The translations under genes were made by a program, and so were the position numbers. A DNA stretch of 64,000 bases, taken from positions 401,001 through 465,000 of the forward strand of contig JAJOZX010003215.1 of NCBI GenBank assembly GCA_023014485.1, in the 5' to 3' direction. Each line of letters opens with the position of its first letter. Position 1 is the stretch's first letter. Positions 22,180 through 33,512 of this stretch are shown piece by piece. Under the pieces are notes generated by a model. The model worked only from the letters and a program-made list of their open reading frames with translations. It was not told the origin of the DNA and ran no database searches. Origin of the DNA: Bathynomus jamesi. Lineage: Eukaryota > Arthropoda > Malacostraca > Isopoda > Cirolanidae.

Positions 22180-23080
22180 ACTGTTTTCGATTTACTTAAG
22201 CTGATATGGCCAAAAGAGTTCAAACATCGTAAAATTTTTGGAATGAGAGAAGTATTATGCCGTAATTAGTTTTTTTGATACTTTCTTTTAAAGTCTATGT
22301 GGAAAGTAAAAGAAAAAGACAAATATAAGTTTAATGTCATTTAAAACTCTGCCAGTGACGTTAAGTCAAGACACACAAAAAAATATAGGCTAGATAGATT
22401 CTAAGGTGATGCAACTCCTTTGGTCAAGTCTTGCTTTGGCCAAAAGAATTGTATCACCTTTGAACAGAACCTTTTATGTTTTGCTGATAAAGTCAAATGA
22501 AATCTGTATACTACTTCTGAGTAATGATATGCCGTTGATGTATTGAATTTTATACCACTTTGTAGTTTAAGTATATTTACCAAGAAATTTTCAAAAAATG
22601 AAAAAGTAGACATATTAAATCTAGCAAATAATAATAATGACACCAAAACTTTCTGAGGAAAAGTTCATAAATCTTGTCAAAATGTTACTAAATTCAATAT
22701 CACTACTCAAACTAAGTTATATCAGTGATGTTATAGAGGTAATTTCTATTAATACTTCTTTTTATCCAGAAATGTTAAGGTTTTTCAACTCTTTTTGGCC
22801 ATAGCTGTTTTAACTGAGAAATGTGAAGGTAGCAGGGGAGGGTGGAGGCCACATTCGTATACGAGTCTTTATCATGTAAGTTTAGGCGGATTATCGGATT
22901 ATCATATGGGATTAGGTTTATCAGATGTGATAAAGCGTCTTAAGTGCTTTTATACCTTATCGTGAGTGTTAATCTGTATTATTTCACTGAGCTTTGAGGA
23001 ATTTCAATTAATTAATTTTTATTTACTGAATTATTTTAATTTATTAATTTAATTATATATACCTTTCACCTCTCAAAGCT
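22180..23080. other. AT-rich sequence, nothing recognised
   Basis: I find no supported reading frame or transposon end in this stretch. Confidence 0.5.
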
Positions 23081-23400
23081 TCCGTGCGATGATTTCTCAT
23101 TTCACGAAGGTCAAGCTTGTCGCCCCTCCTCTCGAGTTGGCCTGGTGAAGTAGCGAGTTGGGTTCTTGTATTCTCCACCTCACATAGCCAGGTACGCCCT
23201 GCTCATTGGGGATTGTCCTGAGCCAGGCGTCCAATCTTCTTTTGAAGATGTCCACTGCAACACCATTCGTGTTCCTTAGGTCTTTAAGGGCAGCTGATTA
23301 AACAGTTTTGGTCTCTCTCACACAAAACTAATGGTGTATCTCTCTCTTCTTCTTTCCAGTGAATATAGGTTTAGTTCGCGTAACCTTTCCCAGTAATTTA
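23080..23400 (-). mobile_element. LINE 3' end, copy 1
   Basis: On the minus strand this corresponds to the C-terminus and 3' UTR of the LINE family seen again at 23460-24150. The shared words include CCTGAGCCAGGCGTCCAATC, and CCGTGCGATGATTTCTCATT at the tail. It is a short, decayed tail from the same family in the same orientation. Confidence 0.6.
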
Positions 23401-23459
23401 GTTCTTTGCGCCTCTAGATCTTGGCTGTGAAGCTTCTCTTCAATGATATATATATATAC

Positions 23460-24150
23460 ACACACCTCGTTAACCTAGTTAGGGTACCGTGCGTCGGTCT
23501 TTCTTCACACAAAGGTCGAGCTGGTGGCCCCACCTCTAGTCCTGGTTTGGTGAAGGAGCGAGTTGTTCTCTTGCACTCTCCACCGCACATAGCTAGGTAC
23601 ACCCTGCTCATCTGGTACCGTCCTGAGCCAGGCATCTAGTCTTCTCTTAAAGACTTCAACTTTGATCCATGTAACGTTTCTGAGGTCCTTTAGAAGCTGG
23701 TTGAAATTCTTGGCCCCCTGACAACCAAGCTATTTTCCCTCAGAGTTGAGGAAGTCCCTTGTCTGGCCTTTAGTTTGGGAATACTACACATTCTGCCTTT
23801 CCTATTTTCCAGCGTTGTTTGAATGGTAATTGGGTTTAGTTTGAGGTTTGGTACCAGTTTTTCGATAATTTTCCATATGTAGATTATGGTATACCTCTCT
23901 CTTCTTTCCAGGGAGTACAGATTTAGTTTACGTAGACTTTCCCAGTAGTTGAGTTCTTTGCAGCCATTAATCGTGGCTGTGAAATATCTGCGTTTCTTCA
24001 AGTTTATTAATTTCTTCCTTTTTATACGGGGACGTCAAAACTGAGCAGTATTCAAGTTTTGGTATGATCAGTGTTCTCAGCAGGGGAATCATTATTGTCT
24101 TCTCCCTCCTTTTGAACGTTCTTAGTACCTGTCCCGCGACTCTTTTTGTT
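23460..24150 (-). mobile_element. LINE reverse transcriptase C-terminus and 3' UTR, copy 2
   Basis: Minus-strand reading from 24145 has the RT thumb region (PKLEYCSVLTSPYK, then LYSLERRERYTIIYIWKIIE at about 23930-23870). The typical LINE end follows: SLVVRGPRI, a SETLHGSKLKSLREDW-like FKRRLD segment, and a PGSGRYQMSRVY piece that includes the family's PDEPxxPGY-like end, all with frame changes. The 3' UTR runs to GTTAACGAGG near 23470. It is 5'-truncated. The CR1/jockey-like group is inferred from the thumb and C-terminal motifs. Confidence 0.7.
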
Positions 24151-24172
24151 ATATATATATATATATATATAT
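24150..24172. repeat. (TA)n microsatellite
   Basis: A short TA run between the LINE fragment and the palindrome at 24212. Confidence 0.85.
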
Positions 24173-24211
24173 GGGATGAATTTCACACTTAAACACGTGA
24201 AATGAATGAAT

Positions 24212-24353
24212 GATGCAAATCCACAAGGAAAAAGAAAAATGATTCCAAGGCCTTTCGTGTATTCAGAATTTCAGAAGTACACCCTGACGAGGTGTACTTC
24301 TGAATACACGAAAGGCCTTGGAATCATTTTTCTTTTTCCTTGTGGTTTGCATC
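24212..24353. repeat. 142-bp near-perfect palindrome with hammerhead-like core, copy 1
   Basis: The arms start GATGCAAATCCACAAGGAAA and end with its near-complement; about 65 bp pair with few mismatches. At the centre, CTGACGA (24284-24290) is followed by a strand that can fold on itself (GTGTA with TACAC) and then GAAA (24310-24313). This is the order of conserved bases in a hammerhead ribozyme. One extra G after the first core and the lack of an obvious separate helix I weaken the case. Such ribozymes are known from the ends of Penelope-like elements. No reverse transcriptase is present here. Confidence 0.75.
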
Positions 24354-24361
24354 ATATATAT

Positions 24362-25106
24362 CAGTGGCGACTCGTGGTATAAATGTATGGGGGTGCGATT
24401 TCATAAAATTTATAATTTTTAGAATTGTAGTACATAAACAATCACATGGTGCTTCCGTACGGTACTTATATGTCAAAAGAAGCCATAAATTTGTATTAAA
24501 AAAATATTTTAATAAAATATAAAAATAATTGTTGAATAAATTGACTATAATAATGTACCACTGTACGACAACACGGACTCACAATAGGCTAGTGCGAATC
24601 CAACTGCCGCTCACAAGAGTACTGTACTTGTATTAACATATGCGGCTATGCAGACGTACAATTCTAGTTAATTACAAATAAGTAATAATTTTAAAAAATA
24701 CATATAAATGGCTTATATCATTATTACTGAAGTAACTATTAGTAAAAATAAAGTTATTATAAAAAAAATTCGCGATTGTACTTATATTTTCATTACAACA
24801 GTAAAATATAATTTATATTTACTTGAGCGAAAAATCTATCGCTCCATTCGGCTGCAATATTATTTTGTATTCAAAGTACCGCTGTTTGAAGCTATGCTAT
24901 AAGTTTAAATATTATTGTACTGTATGAAGGCTTACTCAAAATGCCTCATGAATCATGATATGCCACATGAATTTTTAAAATATATTTCAAGAATATTTAT
25001 TTTAATATCTTAAAATTAATATATTTTTTATCTGTTAAATTAATATTTATCGTTTCAAGCAAGGGGGAGCGACCGCTCCATCGCTCCTATACGCCAGTCG
25101 CCACTG
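24362..25106. mobile_element. hAT MITE
   Basis: The ends CAGTGGCGACTCGTGG and the complementary CCAGTCGCCACTG are flanked by ATATATAT on both sides, consistent with an 8-bp hAT duplication inside a TA run, although the repetitive flank makes that weak. The 745-bp interior has no supported reading frame. Confidence 0.8.
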
Positions 25107-25116
25107 ATATATATAT

Positions 25117-25383
25117 ATATATTTCTTATGTTTTCTGACTTTTCGGACACCCTGTGTTGTAAGGAAATTATACACTTTTTTATCATCAATTGGGGCAGTT
25201 TGTTAGCTGAATACCATTTATTGCTAGCTGTGTCAGATCTGACAAGATAACAGCAGACGAAAGATAATAATGTTCCTTCAGATTAAAGATAACAATGCAC
25301 TCATTTTAAGAGAAAATCTTAATTATATTGAATTTTTTTAAGACGCAATAATATTGTATAATTTTTACATCGTTATATTAGAT
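25117..25383. repeat. 265-bp direct repeat, left copy
   Basis: This segment starts near ATTTCTTATGTTTTCTGACT and matches 26391-26661 with few changes. The two copies flank a block made of the second palindrome and a mariner. It contains CGGACACCCTG, reminiscent of a mariner end, near its start. Confidence 0.9.
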
Positions 25384-25454
25384 TCCAAGGCCTTTCGTGT
25401 ATTCAGAAGTACCCTGACGAGGTGTATTCTGAATACACGAAAGGCCTTGGAATC
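25381..25454. repeat. Palindrome with hammerhead-like core, copy 2
   Basis: GATTCCAAGGCCTTTCGTGT at the left is complementary to the right end. CTGACGA (25414-25420), an 8-bp self-complementary stem (GTGTATTC with GAATACAC), and GAAA (25439-25442) occur in hammerhead order. The copy is shorter than the one at 24212-24353, mainly in the arm next to CTGACGA. The trailing TTTTCTTTTTCCTTGTGG is shared by both copies. Confidence 0.75.
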
Positions 25455-25490
25455 ATTTTCTTTTTCCTTGTGGTTTGCATCTATATATAC

Positions 25491-26390
25491 AGGGCGTCCC
25501 AAAAAAATGTATACACACTTTAACAGCTGATAGCTCAATTGATATTTCTTTCTTTCCAAGTTAAACCCATTAGAATTAATAATGGCAGTCAGACTAAGCT
25601 TTGAACAAAGGAAATTCATTCTAAAATGCTACTGGAAGTGTGAAAACGCAGTTGAAGTGCAAAGACAGTTTAGGAGGGAGTTTCAAACAGATCCACCAAC
25701 GCGATTACCATCATCGAATTAGAGATAAGTTTGAAGCCGATGGAACTGTTCAGAATGTCCACAAGAAGCGTTCCGGAAGACCACGGACATCGACAAGCCC
25801 CACAAAGCAAGAAAGAGTACTGAAAACGTATCACCAAAGTCCAAGAAAATCTGTGCGGCAAGCGAGTCGTGAGGTAGGAATTCAGAATCGTCTGTCCAAC
25901 GCATTTTGAGCGCTGTCAATGGAAAATTACATTCCAAGATTAGTCCATGCTATTAATGAAGATGATCCGGACCGAAGAGTGGAGTATTGCGAGTGGTACT
26001 TGGCACGATGTGGTTGTGGATTGGACGAAGGGGTTTCGTAGAATACCCTCCGCGTTCACCAGACCTCACACCACTAGACTTTTTTTATGGGGATACTTAA
26101 AAGACAAAGTCTACGCTATAAACCTGCAACAGTCGCTGAATTGAGAGCAGCCATTGAACGAGAATGCACACAAATACCAAACGAAATGTTTCGTGATGTT
26201 TGCGATTCCATTGCTTCGCGTTATCAGCAGTGCCTGGACCAGAACGGACGTCAGTTTTGAAAACAGGCGTTGACAAAACAATTAAATAATGTCTGTAGAT
26301 TCTATTACATTTTGAAAATGAAATGTATTTTAATAAACACTGCCTTTATAATTATTTAAAGTGTGTATACATTTTTTTTGGGACGCCCTG
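25491..26390 (+). mobile_element. Internally deleted mariner
   Basis: The ends CAGGGCGTCCCAAAAAAATG and the complementary CATTTTTTTTGGGACGCCCTG are flanked by TA. It is 900 bp against the usual 1.2-1.5 kb because the middle of the gene is missing. It lies between the two copies of the 265-bp direct repeat. Confidence 0.92.
25582..26260 (+). pseudogene. Mariner transposase with central deletion
   Basis: It starts MAVRLSFEQRKFILKCYWK, a mariner helix-turn-helix N-terminus. It shifts frame near 25700 into IRDKFEADGTVQN with KKRSGRPRTST, and continues with KSVRQASREVGIQ. The first two catalytic Asp regions are deleted. The C-terminus is present: [11 protein letters not shown] with LWGYLKDKVYA, then ELRAAIERECTQIPNEMF to a stop at 26258-26260. 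It cannot be active. Confidence 0.85.
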
Positions 26391-26661
26391 TATATATATT
26401 TCTTATGTTTTCTGACTTTTCGGACACCCTGTGTTGTAAGGAAATTATACACTTTTTTATCATCAATTGGGGTAGAGTTTGTTTAGCTGAATACCATTTA
26501 TTGCTAGCTGTATCAGATCTGACAAGATAACAGCAGACGAAAGATAATAATGTTCCTTCAGATTAAAGATAACAATGCACTCATTTTAACAGAAAATCTT
26601 AATTATATTGAATTTTTTTAACACGCAATAATATTGTATAATTTTTACATCGTTTATTAGA
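26391..26661. repeat. 265-bp direct repeat, right copy
   Basis: It matches 25117-25383 in the same orientation, with a few substitutions and small indels, for example extra bases near 26471. The palindrome found after the left copy does not follow it. Confidence 0.9.
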
Positions 26662-26664
26662 TAT

Positions 26665-27780
26665 GCCTACTATACTTAATTATTTCATATAGCATGTTCT
26701 CATACTACCGTTATTAATGCATTATATAATTTGGGTGGGGTTGATGTTTAATGAATTTATACAATTTTGGCAATAGACACATCCAACTCTTGAAACCTGA
26801 AGTTGATTTTCCTGTGCATAAACCTGAAAGGTTCAAGTTTGGTGTCCAAAATCTTAAATTTGAGGTACGTAGGCTTGTTTCTGTCTTTTTATGCATATAC
26901 ATAATGTTTGCTAATGACTCAAGAAATAGATAAATTTTACGATTCTGCTTTATAGCGTTTATAATACTTTTTGTCCCAAGAAAAGCTATGAACTATGTAG
27001 AAAGACTTGCCGCAGAAAGTGAACATTAGTTTCCTCTAAGTATGATATTTAAGGTCCGTTTGTCGCTTTCATACACAAAAGAAATATTTTCTCATTCCTT
27101 ACTTACAGACAAGACATAATCAGACGTAGATTGTTGAACTTCAGATAGAGTAATAGAGTGGCTAGATTTTCATCATAAAAAGCAATCCGCAAATAATTTT
27201 CTTTTAGTGAAGTAACCTAATAGAATTATAAAGTTAGCTGGGATAAACTTCGTAAGTCCCTATGGTTTTGTTACCTATTGTCTGTTCACCTATATTAGCT
27301 ACGTTAGACTTGTGTACAGTATGTACAATCTTCATTTTATTATAGACTTATTTGGCAAGAATTAATCCATTTTAAGTTGTAAAATTTTAATCTTTAAAGA
27401 ATTAGATAGATTTAGATATGGTATACAATAAAGAGGCGTCACGGGTTATTCTGGGATGGCTGAGAGACTAGACTAGAGGTAAAGAAACGAATTAGTACGT
27501 TGAATGTGAAAGACCGTACTAGTGATTGTTGCAAATAGGTTAGATTGTCATTGTTAGAGCATTAGGTTTCGAGGTTGAGAGATGCTGCTTTAATCACACG
27601 TTCGTATATAAAATCAATGTCATAGGGTCCATAAACAATAACAACAACATTAATAATAATAATAATCCATACGGTCTTATGGAAGATTAAACAACAACAA
27701 CTTTGTAATTTATTGCAAAGTACTTTTTGGTTGACCATCCATAACACTATGTGAATGGCTAGTAAGAATCTTCTTTATTA
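26665..27780. other. AT-rich sequence, nothing recognised
   Basis: I see no supported gene. Small open frames near 26714-26933 overlap on both strands without family resemblance. Confidence 0.5.
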
Positions 27781-27782
27781 TA

Positions 27783-28401
27783 CAGGCTGATTACAAAGTC
27801 CTTGTGCAATTTTTAACTTTAATAACTGTTGATGTACACATGATAGGAACAAACTGTAAACGTTATATGAAAGTATAATTATTAAAGTTTTTAACATACT
27901 TCATTACGAATTTCTAGCCCTCAACATCATCGTCATCTTTCTCGATATATCGTTCAGTCCGATTTTCCAAAGAAAAAACATTCTCCAGTTGCTGCTGAGT
28001 GATTTCATGAATTCCATTTGTGATCCTGGCCGTAAGTTCATCCGCCACAATTACCTCATTTGGGAGACAGAGAAACATCGCGAAGTCTTGCAACATGAAA
28101 GAAACTCACCAAATATCAATGTCTGGTGCGTTCTCAGAAAGTCATGCATCATTGGCTCGTTTCTTATTTTGAAGAACCAACAGTCACTGGTGAACATTAT
28201 CTTGCAATGTTGCAGAATTTCTTTATCCCTGAACTAAGGCGATTAAATCTTTCAGCTAGCACCTTCTTTCAGCAAGACGGTGCTCCCTGCCACTATGCTT
28301 TGAATGTGCGACAGTTCTTAAATGAAGTCTTCCCCGACAAGTGGATCGGTAGAGGTGGACTAGTTGCTTGGCCACCTCGTTCACCTGACCTGTCCCTATT
28401 G
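27783..28401 (+). mobile_element. 5' part of a mariner, cut by a hAT element
   Basis: A left end CAGGCTGATTACAAAGTCC follows TA. From about 27989 the plus strand encodes a transposase, but the N-terminal half is missing. The visible parts are NSPNINVWC, then FFQQDGAPCHYALNVRQFLN, then [18 protein letters not shown], where the reading stops abruptly at the left end of the hAT at 28402. The rest of this mariner is not on the far side of that hAT. Confidence 0.8.
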
Positions 28402-29615
28402 CAGGGCCGGATTAACCATTAAGCAAAATAAGCCCGTGCTTAGGGCATCAAGGGAAGGGGGGCACCACAGAAATTTTCCATTGTCGGATTTACCATGGAT
28501 TTATTATGCTATTATAATCGCGGCTTATAGCCTATAAGCTGTTGAAAACTGAATTATATATATTCATATATAGTATTTATTTTTTTTCATTGTTTGAATT
28601 TGTAGTGAACAACAACCCTTTTGAGAGAATAAATATATTTCGTTGTAATCACACACTTTACGCTTTGCGTTATTATTTTGTTTATATCAAATCTTTGAGC
28701 GCCATATTAAAAATACATATAGATTAAATATTTTCGTGTGCTATAGGAAGTTATTCTGAACGTGTGATTTGTGCATATAATATTAAATATATATTTTACA
28801 TAATCATTTGGTATTGTTTTACAGAAAGATTTAGGTTTATAGAATTGTAATATAAATTAATATTAAAATAAAAGAAACTATAAACTCTCTATATTGCTGT
28901 TGTATCAAGTGATGTTTATCACGGCCATTATAATAATAAGATAGATACTGACCTAAGTTAATTAGCGTTGAAGAAGTTTATCTGTTGCTCTCTCTTCTTC
29001 TCTAGGGTAAGTCTATGAAGTGTACTTTATTTGTATATATAACAATATTTTATCATACACGTATCTTTATTTTATAATTTATTTATCTATTGTCATAACA
29101 GTATAAAAGAATTTAGATTGTAATAACCAGAGTGAATAATTTGTAATGTATATATAACATCAAACGTAGTTAGGACAATTTAGGCCCTAAGCAAATGTTC
29201 ATATTTCCTATAATTAAATATTGTGTTTTAAATAAATAAATAAATGTAAATATAAAATGTGGCTCGTTAATAGTGAAATGTTAATATTGATATTTTTATA
29301 GATTGCGTATTATTAATTCTAATGTTAAGTATTTTTATTTTATAGGTTTCGGTTCCTTCTTTCGGTTCCTTCTTTTGGTTCCTTCTTTCGATTTGATTTG
29401 TATTCAACATTTCGAGTTGATATTTCGGTTGAGTTATATTTAATTGCCACTTATATTTAAATTGCCACTTTGGTTGTGTACGGTTCCCATTTTGTCTTTC
29501 TGAGAATAAAAAAACAAAGCCAAGATTGTGATATGTGTAACTGTGTTGATTGCCACATAATATACAAATAAAATATTCTTTTTATTTCTGTATTTTACAG
29601 ACCCCAAGAACCAAG

Positions 29616-32392
29616 ATGAAACGTGTTCAGTTAAGTGGTGCACAAAAGCGAAAACTATCAAAAGAGAAACAAGAGAAGACTTTGGATTAGAGTCCAAGAC
29701 TGCAAAGCTGACTGATTTCTTCACACAAGTTCCACGACCACAACGTCAACATGATATACCGATTCTGAATCAAAACCAATCTCCGTCATCAGAAGTGGAC
29801 ACAAATACCACTTTGATCACTTCAAAATCAAAATATGATGACGTTGGAATCACCGAGGTGTCACAAGCAGGTTCATCTACCACATGTCTCACTACTGATC
29901 TCACTTTGCCTGTAAATTCTCTTGATACCTCTACTGCAAATGTTGATTCAAGTTGCTTTACAAGACATTCTGGGGTTGAAATAATTGCTGAAAATGAAAG
30001 TTTAGTGGACCATGGTGATGGTGGTGAAATGAATCAGTCTGCAGAAGATGAAGTAAATATAGCAAAAGATCCAGGGTTGTGGCTTGATTTCTCTGCTGAT
30101 GATGTGGCTTATTGGATTGCTTGTGGACCCAGTGACTGTCAACACCACAATGGGCCATTTGACAAGTCTTACCGGCATTTCAGTAGTGGCAAACCAGCAA
30201 GATACTGTTCACAAAAACTTTTCGTTGGGACAAAAGCCAATGGTGAGAAATACAAGAGAGAGTGGTTATTGTATTCACCATCAACAGGATCAGTTTACTG
30301 TTATGTTTGTAAACTGTTTGCTCCTAAAAATGTCTCACATTTTGTTATAAGAGAAGGGTTCAGTGACTGGCGAAATACTATTGTAATTGATCATCATGAA
30401 AAAAGCACTACTCACCGAGACTCTATGCTAACATACTTAACCCTTTCAGCCCTGAATTTTTTGTAGGGTTAAGTTATGAATGCGTGTATTTGAAACGTTA
30501 GCAATTGGCATCTTCAGTCCTTAAAGGGTTAACTCGCAGACAAGGTGCGGGGTTGGGACAACAGTTGGAAAAACAAATTCAGGAGGAGTGTGATTACTGG
30601 GAACATGTCTTGAGGCGTGTCATAGCTGTTATTTGTACGTTAGCTGAACGTGGCTTGTCTTTTCGAGGAACAGAAGAAAGATTTGGATCATTGCAGAATG
30701 GGATTTTTTTAGGGCTGCTTGAGCTCATAAGCCGGTTTAATCCATTTTTAGCAGGTCACATTTTGAAATATGGAAATTCTGGCAAAGGAAATCCTTCTTA
30801 CCTGTCCAAAACCACCTGTGAGGAACTCATTCAACTAATGGCTCAAAAGGTCCACGCACTCATTGTTGACGAAGTAAAATCTTCTGGTTATTTTAGTTTG
30901 TCAGTTGATTCAACACCAGATCTATCACATATCGATCAGTTAAGTGTTGTACTTAGGTACTTAAAAGATGGACAGCCTATTGAACGCTTTTTAACCTTTC
31001 TGAAAATGAAAAGCCATACTGGTGAGGAAATGGCAAATCAGGTGTTGCAGTACTTACGTGAAGTTTGTAAGCTAAACTTTTCAAAATGTAGGGGTCAATC
31101 TTACGACAACGCTGCCAACATGTCTGGGCGTTATAAGGGGATGCAGCAAAAATTTTAGAAACAAACAAGTTTGCTATATATGTGCCCTGTGCAGCCCATT
31201 CACTAAATCTGGTAGGCCGAAGTGCTGTTGACTGCTGTCAAGAGGCGGTTAATTTCTTCTTTACAGTGCAGTTGCTCTATACCTTTTTTTTAGCCTCAAC
31301 CAGCAGGTGGGAAATTCTTAAAGGTTGTATTGGAAATGAAAGTGTCTTAAAATCCCTCTCTGATACTAGATGGGAGGCACATGCTATGGCAACAGCAGCA
31401 ATTTTGAAATCTTTCCTTAAAATTTTAGAAGCGTTAGAATGTATAGCTGAAGACCAGTCACAAAGGGAGACACTAGAAGAGAAGCAAATAATATTGCAAA
31501 TAAGATGCAAGAGCTAGAATTCGTTTTTATGTTGAATTTTTGGGATGAGATTTTGCAAAATTTTCATAGAGTAAGCAAAGTTCTACAGAATAAGGATGTG
31601 AACTTAAAAACATGTGCAGATCTGTATGGATCATTAGCTGACCAACTGTGCACTTCACGAGATGAATTTGAAAGATATGAAGCAGCTACAAAGGAAATGC
31701 TACCAGATGTTGATTACAAGGCAGCTCAAACTCGCAAACGTATCAGAAAGAAGGTACCCAATGACGGAGATGCACCAGAAGTATATCTGAATGCCAGAGA
31801 TAAATTTCTTATCACCACCTTTTACACAATTGTTGACAAACTTGAAACTGAGATGAGAAGAAGAGGAGAGATATACAAAGAAATAGCAGAGAGATTTTCT
31901 TTTCTAAGTGATGTGCCACATAATGTCACCACTTCATCATCTACTGAAATTGAAAGGTATTCTCAGGGTTGTAAAAAGATGAGTGATGCTTACCCAGAGG
32001 ACTTGAACACTAATTTCTCTGCTGAGCTTCAGCAGTTTCACTCATATGTGTGCCATAAGTTCAGTGCAAAAAAAAATGTAAAAACAAGATTCAGTCATGC
32101 TGAACTTTATAAAATAATTGTAGAAGACAATATTGAGTGTGCCTTCCCAAATGTAGAAATTGCCTTTCGTATATTTTTAACATTAATGGTCACAAATTGC
32201 TCAGCTGAGCGTTCATTTTCTCAGTTGAAGTATATTAAAAATACCAACAGAACAACTATGCAACAAGGCAGGCTGGATGCCTTATCTCTACTAAGTATAG
32301 AAGCAGATGTGTTATGTAAGATTAGTTTTGAGGATCTGATCAAAGACTTTGCAATTAAAAAAAGTAGGAGAAAACTTTTCAAATATAAATGA
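29616..32392 (+). pseudogene. hAT transposase (TTF-type zinc finger / ZMYM-like family), disrupted
   Basis: The enzyme would excise and insert the surrounding hAT element. The start MKRVQLSGAQKRKLSKEKQE at 29616 shifts frame about 20 codons later into SKTAKLTDFFTQVPRP. A TTF-type zinc finger region follows: PSDCQHHNGPF, KREWLLYSPSTGSVYCYVCKL, to HRDSMLTYL. A piggyBac-like MITE (30437-30532) splits it. The RNase-H-like core resumes with EECDYWEHVLRRVIAVI, SGYFSLSVDSTPDLSHIDQL and CRGQSYDNAANMSG. After frame breaks near 31150 and 31500 it continues with SLSDTRWEAHA, and the hAT dimerisation domain ends the protein (NCSAERSFSQLKYIKNTNR, 32194-32250). Three frameshifts plus the MITE inactivate it. 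Confidence 0.88.
30437..30532. mobile_element. 96-bp piggyBac-like MITE in the hAT transposase
   Basis: TTAA stands at both outer borders (30437-30440 and 30529-30532) with ends CCCTTTCAGCC and CCTTAAAGGG. Removing the insert with one TTAA restores the surrounding reading frame (LTYL before, TRRQGAG after), which proves the borders. Confidence 0.9.
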
Positions 32393-32571
32393 AGTGGAAG
32401 TATACAAAAATAAACATTATTTTCCATCTTACTGTAAGTTTTGTTTCATTTCAAAAAATAAAATTTTATTTTATGGTTTATTTTTGTTTATATTTTGAAT
32501 TACATATATATGGGGCACCAAAATCTTTTAAGTGCTTAGGGCCTCTAAAGGTCTTAATCCGGCCCTGTAAG

Positions 32572-32895
32572 GCCCCCTGTTTTAAGACATTAGCCACTCA
32601 ACAGTTGTTGCGGAACCATGAGATCGATTTCTTTGGAAATGAAGAATGGCCAGGAAATTCTCCTGACCTGAACGTCTGTGAACACATTGGATCAGTTATA
32701 AAGGACAAGGTTGAATGTCTCTTGTTTCAAGAACCTGCAGCAAATCGATTTTCGAAGGATACAATGACGCAACACATTGAAACTGTTTTAGCAAATTTGC
32801 GTAACGATCAAGATCTATTCACGTTACTTTTGGCAAGCTACCCAAAGCGAATTCAGGCTGTCTTGGAAGCCAATGGTGAGAACACCAAGTTTTAA
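32572..32895 (+). pseudogene. Tc1-like transposase C-terminus
   Basis: Reading begins abruptly beside the right end of the hAT. It contains EEWPGNSPDLNVCEHIGSVI, the Tc1-type last catalytic region (SPDLN-x-x-E instead of the mariner SPDLTPLD). It continues through LFTLLLASYPKRIQAVLEAN to a stop at 32893-32895. The upstream two thirds are missing. This belongs to a different family from the mariner half on the left side of the same hAT. Confidence 0.8.
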
Positions 32896-33184
32896 TTGTT
32901 TCTCATTAAATGCAAGATTAAATTCTCTTTTGTAAGGTATGTTTAGTTTTACTGTACCTCTATTGGTTTAGGCCATGGGCGGGAGGGGACTAAGGTTTAT
33001 TGGAGCCCCGTAGTATGGCAAAGATAGTACCGACTCCAAAGAATACAGAATTTTTTTTAAACCGCTTCTGAAACCCTGATAATAATTAATGGACAATGTT
33101 CATTTCGAGGTATGGCTCTCACATAAAACAAATTTGGAAAGGTAGACGAAAGAGAGTCCAGGAAATTTCTTCGGATATCAAAAG

Positions 33185-33410
33185 GGTGTCCCGGAAAAGT
33201 TTGGGACCACTGTTAGGCAGGACCGCATTTAGGAGGTGGCGCACCGGGCAAATGTCCAAGGCCCTGCGCCCGATGGGCCCGCAAATTTCAATTGAAAAAT
33301 TTAAACGTCACGTATTTGCCATCTGCGACGAGTTTTACTTTTTCCGGCAGGCGGCATGGCATCAGGGAGTCTAATATCCACTTTGATGGTGTTTAATTTG
33401 TTGTTCTTGT
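33185..33410. mobile_element. Fragment with mariner-like end and hAT-like left end
   Basis: GGGTGTCCCGGAAAAGTTTG resembles a mariner terminus, and 40 bp later CAGGACCGCATTTAGGAGGT resembles the CAGGGCCGGATTTAGGAG left end of the hAT MITEs at 43111 and 46038. It is probably the 5' end of the hAT whose gene starts at 33513. No partner ends were found. Confidence 0.45.
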
Positions 33411-33512
33411 TAGTGTTACTCATTTCTAATGTTGTTACTAACTTACTTCTTGTTGTTTCTGTTGCAGATTCATGATTTATGTTCTTATTGTTGGCATTGT
33501 AATACGTACAAC

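Larger units (their letters stand above)
28402..32567 (+). mobile_element. Large hAT element (4.2 kb) with TTF-type-zinc-finger transposase
   Basis: The ends CAGGGCCGGATTAA and the complementary TTAATCCGGCCCTG enclose a plus-strand transposase gene. Near both ends GTGCTTAGGGC also recurs in inverted order. The flanking octamers CCCTATTG (left) and TAAGGCCC (right) do not match, so no target duplication is present. A long 5' region (28430-29600) is noncoding and may hold an intron, since TATTTTACAG stands just before the first coding segment. Confidence 0.85.
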
